Source: Buttiauxella gaviniae ATCC 51604
GTDB lineage: Bacteria; Pseudomonadota; Gammaproteobacteria; Enterobacterales; Enterobacteriaceae
Length of the DNA stretch: 64,000 nucleotides
Assembly (NCBI RefSeq): GCF_001654835.1
Contig: NZ_LXEP01000015.1
Coordinates: 1 to 64,000, forward strand
Direction: 5' to 3'
The translations under genes were made by a program, and so were the position numbers. The notes under the pieces are model-generated. The model was not told the DNA's origin and made no database searches. It worked only from the letters and a program-made list of their open reading frames with translations. Shown one piece after another: positions 57,626 to 64,000 of the stretch (positions within the stretch are counted from its first letter, which is position 1; each line of letters begins with the position of its first letter).

Positions 57626-58237
57626 TCAGGCTACACGCAGTTTCAGTAACTGCTTTGTGTGCCAGTATTGCAGTATCAAAACCGTAAACAACGCACCGAG
57701 AAGCGCACAAAACATATCTGATTGCGTGTCCCAGACATCGCCCTGCGTACCCAAAAACTCATCTGCACCCTGCCCTAATGACAACGCCGCCGCCCATTCA
57801 ATGAGTTCATACAATGCACTGATGGCGAGCGCTACGCAGCAGACCAGAAACGCGACCATTTTACGCCCACGGACATAGCCACCACGAATCAGGATTTCCC
57901 GTGCAGCTAGAGCCGGAACCAGTCCCTGGAAGAAATGGCCGAGTTTGTCATACGGGTTGCGGCTCAGGCCGAACCATTCCTGCACATCAAAGCCAATGGG
58001 TACTTTCGCGTATGTATACAAACCGCCGACCATCAAAATAATGGCGTGGAAGAAAATCAGCGTATACAGAAGCGGAGTCAGCGGGTAGCGAGCGTGAGTC
58101 GCTAAAAGCAGAGGGACGAGAATAATGACCGGCGTGACTTCCATCAGCCAGGTAAGCCTGTCTGCGGTGCTAAGGCCCGTATAGATGAGAATCAACAGCA
58201 GTATAAAGGCACCGGATTTTAAGAATGTACTGGTCAT
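57626..58237 (-). CDS. DUF2238 (YjdF-type) multi-pass membrane protein
   Basis: The 203-residue protein has six predicted helices and the family signature NPYDKLGHFFQGLVPALAAR, plus ALYELIEW and GDVWDTQSDM near the C terminus. It resembles E. coli YjdF (DUF2238, VanZ-like fold); function is unknown. In E. coli the gene lies elsewhere, so this is a local insertion between fau and serA. It converges on fau with only 2 bp between stop codons. Confidence 0.82.
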   Translation of the reverse strand: MTSTFLKSGAFILLLILIYTGLSTADRLTWLMEVTPVIILVPLLLATHARYPLTPLLYTLIFFHAIILMVGGLYTYAKVPIGFDVQEWFGLSRNPYDKLGHFFQGLVPALAAREILIRGGYVRGRKMVAFLVCCVALAISALYELIEWAAALSLGQGADEFLGTQGDVWDTQSDMFCALLGALFTVLILQYWHTKQLLKLRVA

Positions 58238-58313
58238 GTTGTTTCGCCGCCTGGCTAAAAGCGTAACTATCAGTGGGACAGGCTAAAAAAACAACTTAGG
58301 AAAAGGACTTTAA

Positions 58314-58341
58314 GAAAAAACAGGAGCCCATGCAGGCTCCC
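58314..58341 (-). terminator. serA terminator
   Basis: On the minus strand GGAGCC and GGCTCC pair around TGCATG and are followed by a T-rich run. Confidence 0.8.
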
Positions 58342-58353
58342 GTAGATTTGAGA

Positions 58354-59592
58354 TTAGTAAAGCAGACGGGCGCGAATAGTGCCTGGAATCGCCTTCATAG
58401 ATTTCAGTGCAGCTTCAGCAACATCTTCTTCAGCGTCCACATCAATAACCACATAACCCATTTGCGGCGTTGTTTGCAGGTACTGAGCGGCGATGTTGAT
58501 GCCCTGGTCGGCAAAAATCTGGTTAAGCGCGGTCAAAATCCCCGGGCGGTTTTCGTGAATGTGCAGTAAACGGCTGGTGCTTCCACCGTGCAATGGCAGG
58601 GAAACCTCAGGGAAGTTCACAGCAGACAATGTGGAACCGTTGTCAGAGTATTTCGCCAGCTTGCCAGCCACTTCCAGACCGATGTTTTCCTGCGCCTCCT
58701 GAGTAGAACCGCCGATGTGCGGAGTCAGGATCACGTTATCAAATTCACACAGTGGTGAGTTAAACGGATCGCTGTTCGTCGCAGGCTCAGTTGGGAACAC
58801 ATCGATTGCCGCGCCAGACAGATGCTTACGTGCTAAAGCATCACACAGGGCAGGAATATCCACCACAGTGCCACGTGCGTCATTGATAAGCAGCGCGCCT
58901 GGCTTCATTAATGCCAGTTCATTGGCACCAATCATATTTTTGGTGGAGGCGTTTTCAGGCACATGCAGGCTGACTACGTCGCTCATATTGAGCAAATCAG
59001 ACAAGTGCTGCACCTGAGTGGCATTGCCTAACGGCAGTTTGTTTTCGATATCGTAGAAGAAGACGTTCATGCCAAGCGCTTCAGCCAAAATACCCAACTG
59101 AGTCCCGATATGGCCGTAACCAATGATGCCGAGTTTCTTGCCGCGCGCTTCATAAGAACCCACAGCCACTTTATTCCACACACCACGATGTGCTTTAGCA
59201 TTAGCTTCTGGCACACCACGAATCAGCAGCAACAGTTGGCCAATAACCAGTTCAGCAACAGAACGCGTGTTGGAGAACGGAGCATTAAACACTGGCACGC
59301 CGCGTTTAGCCGCAGCATTCAGGTCAACCTGGTTAGTACCGATGCAGAAACAACCCACCGCCACCAGCTTTTCAGCAGCAGCCAGAACATCTTCAGTTAA
59401 GTTAGTGCGGGAACGCAGACCAATGAAATGCGCATCACGGATCGACTCTTTCAGGGCTTCGCTGTCCAGCGCGCCTTTATGGTATTCGATGTTGGTATAG
59501 CCTGCTGCGCGAAGGTTATCCACGGCTTTCTGGTGTACGCCTTCCACCAGCAGGAATTTAATCTTGTCTTTATCCAGTGATACTTTTGCCAT
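58354..59592 (-). CDS. serA: D-3-phosphoglycerate dehydrogenase
   Basis: The 412-residue enzyme makes the first committed step of serine synthesis. The NAD motif is LGIIGYGHIGTQLG; catalytic residues lie in NDARGTVVD (Arg), near LPEVS-type linker positions, and in LTPHIGGST (His). A C-terminal ACT domain (about residues 340-412) binds serine for feedback inhibition. Length is close to E. coli SerA (410). A CRP-type site lies about 200 bp upstream. Confidence 0.97.
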   Translation of the reverse strand: MAKVSLDKDKIKFLLVEGVHQKAVDNLRAAGYTNIEYHKGALDSEALKESIRDAHFIGLRSRTNLTEDVLAAAEKLVAVGCFCIGTNQVDLNAAAKRGVPVFNAPFSNTRSVAELVIGQLLLLIRGVPEANAKAHRGVWNKVAVGSYEARGKKLGIIGYGHIGTQLGILAEALGMNVFFYDIENKLPLGNATQVQHLSDLLNMSDVVSLHVPENASTKNMIGANELALMKPGALLINDARGTVVDIPALCDALARKHLSGAAIDVFPTEPATNSDPFNSPLCEFDNVILTPHIGGSTQEAQENIGLEVAGKLAKYSDNGSTLSAVNFPEVSLPLHGGSTSRLLHIHENRPGILTALNQIFADQGINIAAQYLQTTPQMGYVVIDVDAEEDVAEAALKSMKAIPGTIRARLLY

Positions 59593-59789
59593 TTCCCGAC
59601 CCTATTTTTAGAACTGATGTTGTGCTGTGTGATAAGACACCCTTCTGCCAAAATATCAAAAATTACGGGCGGGGCAATATAAACGATTGCGCAGGCATCT
59701 CGTCAGAAAAGGAATAAGGCGTATAGGGCAGCAGAAAATGCTAATCAGGGAAGATAACCAGGAATGAAAAGTAGACAGTTGTTAATAAT

Positions 59790-59805
59790 GTGACATATGT
59801 CACCA
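59790..59805. promoter_or_regulatory. CRP-type site upstream of serA
   Basis: TGTGACATATGTCACC matches TGTGA-N6-TCACA at 9 of 10 positions. It lies between rpiA and serA; CRP and Lrp control of serA is known in E. coli. Confidence 0.65.
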
Positions 59806-59872
59806 AATTTAGCGTTAGATTATTTTGTCATTTTTTATTCATTTTAAGGGGCGCTACTGCGCCCCGGTCATA

Positions 59873-60532
59873 TCATTTCACAATGGTTTTCACGCCATCG
59901 GCAGTACCAATCAAAGCCACATCCGCACCACGGTTAGCAAAGAGGCCAACCGTCACGACACCAGGGATGCCGTTAATCGCATTTTCAAGTGCGATTGGCT
60001 CGGCAATGCTCAGGCCATAAACATCAAGAATGATGTTGCCGTTATCGGTCACCACACCCTGGCGGTATTCAGGGCGGCCGCCCAGTTTGACCAGTTGGCG
60101 AGCCACACAACTACGCGCCATTGGAATCACTTCAACTGGCAGCGGGAAATTACCGAGTATACCCACCTGCTTAGACGTATCAGCGATACAGATAAACTTT
60201 TCCGCCACAGACGCGATGATTTTTTCGCGGGTCAGAGCGGCGCCACCGCCTTTGATCATTTGCATCTGGCCGTTGATCTCATCTGCGCCATCAACGTAGA
60301 TGCCCAGTGAGTCAACTTCGTTAAGATCAAAAACAGTTATACCAAGGCTTTTCAGTTTGGCGGTGGAAGCGTCGGAGCTTGAAACAGCACCATCAATCTG
60401 ATGTTTGATAGTCCCGAGAGCATCAATAAAGTGTGCGGCCGTTGAGCCGGTACCCACACCAACGATCGTGCCTGGTTGCACGTATTGTAATGCTGCCCAG
60501 CCGACTGCTTTTTTCAGTTCATCCTGCGTCAT
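59873..60532 (-). CDS. rpiA: ribose-5-phosphate isomerase A
   Basis: The 219-residue enzyme interconverts ribose-5-phosphate and ribulose-5-phosphate. Active-site motifs are [17 protein letters not shown] (catalytic Asp), and [11 protein letters not shown] (Lys and Glu). Length equals E. coli RpiA. It is divergent from argP. Confidence 0.97.
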   Translation of the reverse strand: MTQDELKKAVGWAALQYVQPGTIVGVGTGSTAAHFIDALGTIKHQIDGAVSSSDASTAKLKSLGITVFDLNEVDSLGIYVDGADEINGQMQMIKGGGAALTREKIIASVAEKFICIADTSKQVGILGNFPLPVEVIPMARSCVARQLVKLGGRPEYRQGVVTDNGNIILDVYGLSIAEPIALENAINGIPGVVTVGLFANRGADVALIGTADGVKTIVK

Positions 60533-60700
60533 GGTTTTTTGCCTGTGTGCTATGAAAACTGACGCGCATTATAGTGCAAGCGCCATGAGATTGTCCCCGT
60601 GAATGGCTGAACTCATCCGATCTTTGTGGTTTTGGTCTGGATCGAGTGCAAATTTATGTCATAGTGCTGGGATAACAAAAACAGGAGTCAGCTAACAACA

Positions 60701-61600
60701 ATGAAACGCCCGGACTATAGAACACTACAGGCGCTGGATGCAGTTATTCGTGAACGTGGTTTTGAGCGTGCGGCACAAAAGCTCTGCATCACTCAATCAG
60801 CCGTTTCACAACGTATCAAGCAACTGGAAAATATGTTCGGCCAGCCATTGTTAGTGCGCACCGTGCCTCCTCGTCCAACCGAACAAGGACAAAAGCTATT
60901 GGCGTTATTGCGCCAGGTGGAATTGCTTGAAGAAGAGTGGTTGGGCGATGAACAAACTGGTTCCACACCACTACTGCTGTCTCTTGCGGTCAACGCCGAC
61001 AGTCTGGCAACCTGGTTGCTGCCAGCGCTCGCGCCTGTGCTTGCCGACTCCCCTATCCGCCTGAATCTTCAGGTGGAAGATGAAACCCGAACACAAGAAC
61101 GCCTGCGTCGTGGTGAAGTAGTCGGTGCGGTGTCCATTCAGCCACAGCCGCTGCCAAGCTGTCTGGTCGACAGACTGGGTGCGTTGGATTATTTGTTTGT
61201 CGGTTCAAAAGATTTTGCCGCGCGCTATTTCCCGAACGGCGTCACGCGTTCTGCCCTGCTAAAAGCCCCTGCTGTCGCGTTTGACCATCTCGACGATATG
61301 CACCAGGCGTTCTTGCAGCAAAACTTCGATTTGTCACCGGGCAGCGTACCGTGCCATATCGTTAACTCGTCAGAAGCCTTTGTGCAACTGGCTCGCCAGG
61401 GCACCACATGCTGCATGATTCCGCATCTGCAAATCGAAAGAGAGATTAATAGCGGTGAGCTGATTGACCTGACGCCAGGCCTGATGCAACGCCGTATGCT
61501 GTACTGGCACCGTTTTGCACCGGAAAGCCGCATGATGCGCAACGTTACCGACGCACTGCTGGAATACGGGCATAAAGTTCTACGACAGGACGCAGAATAG
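60701..61600 (+). CDS. argP: LysR-family regulator ArgP (IciA)
   Basis: The 299-residue regulator has an N-terminal helix-turn-helix ([20 protein letters not shown]) and a C-terminal effector domain that senses lysine and arginine. It activates argO, encoded 1.1 kb away on the opposite strand, and other lysine-related genes. It is collinear with E. coli ArgP. AGGAG precedes the ATG by about 12 nt. Confidence 0.96.
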   Translation: MKRPDYRTLQALDAVIRERGFERAAQKLCITQSAVSQRIKQLENMFGQPLLVRTVPPRPTEQGQKLLALLRQVELLEEEWLGDEQTGSTPLLLSLAVNADSLATWLLPALAPVLADSPIRLNLQVEDETRTQERLRRGEVVGAVSIQPQPLPSCLVDRLGALDYLFVGSKDFAARYFPNGVTRSALLKAPAVAFDHLDDMHQAFLQQNFDLSPGSVPCHIVNSSEAFVQLARQGTTCCMIPHLQIEREINSGELIDLTPGLMQRRMLYWHRFAPESRMMRNVTDALLEYGHKVLRQDAE

Positions 61601-61638
61601 AAGAAGGCCGCTAATATTTAGCGGCCTTCTTGTTTTGT
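61601..61638 (+). terminator. argP terminator
   Basis: AAGAAGGCCGCTA and TAGCGGCCTTCTT form a perfect 13-bp stem around ATATT, followed by GTTTTG. Confidence 0.9.
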
Positions 61639-61712
61639 CGGATGACGATAACGCTTATCCGACCTACATTTTTGCAGTTTTATAGGGTGGATAAGCGCAA
61701 GCGCCATTCACC
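61634..61712. repeat. REP/BIME-like palindromic repeat
   Basis: GTCGGATGACGATAACGCTT followed by ATCCGACCTAC is a REP-type palindrome; a second partial arm, GGGTGGATAAGCGCAAGCGC, follows. Confidence 0.6.
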
Positions 61713-61714
61713 AT

Positions 61715-62449
61715 TTATTGTGCAGACTGCTCGCTCTTAGCGCGTTCCAGCTCAAACACCACATCAACCTGGTCATCAAACTGAATAGTTTGCTGGTCGT
61801 AGGTATCCTGGGCTGAAACCGGCGCAGCCGCGTCAGCTTTCATCATCCGCACCATCGGCGCTGGCTGGTAGTTAGAGACATGGTAACGCACGCTATAAAC
61901 TGGGCCCAACTTGCTGCTAAAGCCTTCGGCCAGCAGTTTAGCCTGGCGAACGGCATCGTCGATAGCGGCTTTACGCGCTTTGTCTTTGTATGATTCCGGG
62001 TTCGCAACACCCAGAGAAACAGAACGAATTTCGTTAAGACCTGCTTTTAATGCGCCATCAAGCAACTCGTTCATTTTGTCGAGTTTACGCAGCGTGACAT
62101 CCACCTGACGCACGGCAATGTAGCCTTTAAGCTGCGTTTTACCATCCTTCAGATATTCATATTCTGGTTGAGTACGAAGATTGGCAGCATTGATGTCTTT
62201 CTTCTCGATGCCACTTTGCTGCAAGAATGTCAGGTATTGTGCAACACGATCGTCAGCTTGTTTTTTAGCTGATGCAGCATCTTTGGCTGATACATTGACT
62301 TCGATTGCGAGCTTAGCAATGTCAGGAACAGCATCCACGCTAGCGGTGCCGGATGTCACAACATGTGGGCCATTTGGCAACTCGTCGGCCAACGCCGGAA
62401 CCGAACCTAATCCCACTAAAGCGGCTAATGCCAGGGTTTTAAACTTCAC
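61715..62449 (-). CDS. yggE: periplasmic oxidative-stress protein YggE (SIMPL domain)
   Basis: A signal peptide (MKFKTLALAALVGLGSVPALA) precedes a SIMPL/DUF541 domain with GTASVDAVPDIAKLAIEVNV and DAVRQAKLLAEG. The protein forms oligomeric periplasmic rings in relatives and is linked to reduced oxidative stress. The 244-residue length fits the E. coli protein. Confidence 0.93.
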   Translation of the reverse strand: MKFKTLALAALVGLGSVPALADELPNGPHVVTSGTASVDAVPDIAKLAIEVNVSAKDAASAKKQADDRVAQYLTFLQQSGIEKKDINAANLRTQPEYEYLKDGKTQLKGYIAVRQVDVTLRKLDKMNELLDGALKAGLNEIRSVSLGVANPESYKDKARKAAIDDAVRQAKLLAEGFSSKLGPVYSVRYHVSNYQPAPMVRMMKADAAAPVSAQDTYDQQTIQFDDQVDVVFELERAKSEQSAQ

Positions 62450-62551
62450 TGTAATTCCTCCATGCTACATTCCACTGTCATTACACCCGCAAAATACACG
62501 GACGTCTGGCAGCAAGCTTAGCCTGGAATGGTGACTTGTCTATCGGATTTA

Positions 62552-62674
62552 CACCCAAAATAATTCGAGTTGCAGGCAGGCGGCGACGCAGTGAATCCCC
62601 AGGAGCTTACTCAAGTAAGTGACTGGGGTGAGCGAGGAAAGCCAACGCACATGCAACTTGAAGTATGACGGGTG
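62552..62674. repeat. complete ERIC element between yggE and argO
   Basis: The core GTGAATCCCCAGGAGCTTAC plus TCAAGTAAGTGACTGGGG agrees with the consensus ERIC core. Inverted ends AATAATTCGAGTTGCAGGCA and ATGCAACTTGAAGTATGACG complete the element. Confidence 0.92.
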
Positions 62675-62678
62675 ATGG

Positions 62679-63317
62679 CTAATTAGCCATGAGTGAAGCA
62701 ATATGGCGAACCCCATCTGACGCAAGTTGCAACGCGATAACCCACATCACCACGCCCACTACGCCATTGATAATCCGCTGAGCTTTCGCGGTGCGCAGAC
62801 GTGGCGCAAGCCAGGCTGCGAGAAGAGCCAGACCATAAAACCATAGGATAGACGCACTCACGGTACCTAATGCAAACCAGCGCTTCGGTTCATCAGCCAG
62901 TTGCCCACCGAGACTCCCCAGTACAACAAAAGTATCCAGATAAACATGCGGATTAAGCCAGGTTACCGCCAGCACAGTGGCGATAATTTTCCAGCGCCCC
63001 TGCTTCATCACTTCTGCTGAAGCCAGTGCTACGCTACTACTCATCGCGGTACGCAATGCGCCCCAGCCGTACCACAACAAAAATGCTACACCGCCCCACG
63101 TCACGATCGCCAGCAGCCATGGTGACTTCATCAAAAGCGCACTACCTCCAAAAACCCCACCGCAAATCAGCAGCACATCGCTTAAGGCGCAAAGCGAGGC
63201 GATCATCAAATGATACTGGCGGCGAATACCCTGGTTCATCACAAACGCATTTTGTGGGCCGAGCGGCAAGATTAACGCAGCGCCTAATGTAAGACCTTGA
63301 AAAAAGTAAGATAACAC
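62679..63317 (-). CDS. argO: arginine exporter ArgO (LysE family)
   Basis: The 212-residue membrane protein has six helices and the LysE motif [20 protein letters not shown] at its N terminus. [20 protein letters not shown] forms the conserved mid-protein segment. It exports arginine and canavanine, and in E. coli transcription needs ArgP, encoded nearby. Confidence 0.95.
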   Translation of the reverse strand: MLSYFFQGLTLGAALILPLGPQNAFVMNQGIRRQYHLMIASLCALSDVLLICGGVFGGSALLMKSPWLLAIVTWGGVAFLLWYGWGALRTAMSSSVALASAEVMKQGRWKIIATVLAVTWLNPHVYLDTFVVLGSLGGQLADEPKRWFALGTVSASILWFYGLALLAAWLAPRLRTAKAQRIINGVVGVVMWVIALQLASDGVRHIASLMAN

Positions 63318-63457
63318 GATGATTCACTCTTTAATGTTTAGCAATTAAAGATGAGTTTAATGGGGAATAATTATTAGAGGAAATGGATAATTTTAATGGT
63401 TTATAAGTATTGCTAATGAAGAATAGGCCAGCCGTAACTGGCCCCAGAAAATCACGC

Positions 63458-64000
63458 TTACGCAGCTTCTTTCACTCGTTTGAAATTCACATCCATTTGC
63501 GGATAAGGGAAGCTGATTCCCTGCGCATCAAACTCACGCTTAACGCGTTCCAGCACATCCCAATAGACGTTTTGGAGGTCGCCGCTGTTGCTCCAGGCAC
63601 GCACCACAAAGTTAATGGCTGACGGCCCAAGCTCATTGAGGCGCACGGTGATGTCGCGGTCTTTCAGCACGCGCTCATCGCTGTTGATGATATCTGTCAG
63701 GATTTGCTTAACCTTGTCGATATCCGAATCGTACGCCACGCTGATGATAAATTCGTTGCGGCGCACCGGTTCGCGGGAGAAGTTAATAATATTGCCGGCG
63801 ATGATTTTACCGTTAGGCACCACAACGATTTTCCCGTCCACAGTGCGCAAAGTGGTGGAGAAAATCTGCACGTTCAGCACGGAGCCCGCAATACCGCCAA
63901 GATCAACATATTCACCCGCGCGGAATGGGCGGAAAGTGACCAGCAACACGCCTGCCGCCAGGTTAGAAAGCGAACCTTGCAACGCCAGACCAATGGCTAA
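63458..64000 (-). CDS. mscS: small-conductance mechanosensitive channel MscS (N-terminal part beyond window)
   Basis: The frame stays open to the right edge ([17 protein letters not shown], the pore-lining TM3 helix), so the window holds only the C-terminal 180 residues. Conserved pieces are [32 protein letters not shown] and the C-terminal [10 protein letters not shown]. The protein opens under membrane tension to release osmolytes. The TTG within TM3 is not the true start. It is collinear with E. coli MscS. Confidence 0.95.
   Translation of the reverse strand, partial: LAIGLALQGSLSNLAAGVLLVTFRPFRAGEYVDLGGIAGSVLNVQIFSTTLRTVDGKIVVVPNGKIIAGNIINFSREPVRRNEFIISVAYDSDIDKVKQILTDIINSDERVLKDRDITVRLNELGPSAINFVVRAWSNSGDLQNVYWDVLERVKREFDAQGISFPYPQMDVNFKRVKEAA

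Overview
The window is chromosomal DNA from an enterobacterium of the family Enterobacteriaceae. From about position 26,800 to the right edge the genes follow the order of the Escherichia coli region actS-lysS-prfB-recJ-dsbC-xerD-fldB-ygfX-sdhE-ygfZ-yqfA-bglA-ygfF-gcvPHT-ubiI-ubiH-pepP-ygfB-zapA-ssrS-fau-serA-rpiA-argP-yggE-argO-mscS, with proteins close to the E. coli ones but clearly not identical. The genus cannot be fixed from the sequence; a relative of Buttiauxella, Kluyvera or Leclercia would fit (inference).

Region 1 (1-14,900) is an accessory surface-adhesion island. It holds the 5' part of a giant LapA-type adhesin with a retention module, a TAAG dialanine processing site and tandem repeats of 106-107 residues. 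A divergent three-gene type I secretion system (TolC-like, ABC exporter with a degenerate C39 domain, HlyD-like adaptor) follows. Next come an IprA/YaiV-like regulator, a small membrane protein, a MarT/FidL-like membrane regulator pair, an MHYT-GGDEF diguanylate cyclase and a YfgF/PdeA-like phosphodiesterase. The set suggests adhesin display tuned by c-di-GMP.

Region 2 (15,025-21,444) is the most unusual part. It is a 6.4-kb integrated element bounded by 17-bp direct copies of the 3' end of a tRNA-Gly(CCC) gene. It carries a tyrosine integrase, a DUF4145 protein, a KilA-N-like protein, two small proteins and a scaffold-like/major-capsid-like gene pair. Two matching phage promoters of the T7/K11 type (core CACACTATAGG) point into the capsid module, although no RNA polymerase gene is present. 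Degenerate direct repeats resembling T7-like terminal repeats flank the module. I interpret it as a phage satellite, or a phage-triggered island, that relies on the single-subunit RNA polymerase of an infecting autographivirus.

Region 3 (21,600-26,800) contains an IclR regulator, a GlcG/HbpS-like protein, an MFS exporter, and a peptidase T-like/MFS pair with an FNR-type site upstream.

Region 4 (26,800-64,000) is the conserved backbone. It covers translation (lysS, prfB with its programmed frameshift), DNA repair and recombination (recJ, xerD), disulfide isomerisation, flavoprotein assembly, glycine cleavage, ubiquinone hydroxylation, 6S RNA, serine and pentose metabolism, arginine export and mechanosensing. 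Two insertions interrupt the E. coli order. One is an HD-domain protein plus an RpiR regulator next to bglA. The other is a block at 40,415-45,957 with a tri-haem cytochrome c peroxidase, a two-component system, a cytochrome b/molybdoenzyme pair and a methionine-rich MXKDX repeat protein; it resembles periplasmic oxidant-scavenging (MrpX/YedYZ) loci. ERIC and REP elements lie between backbone genes.
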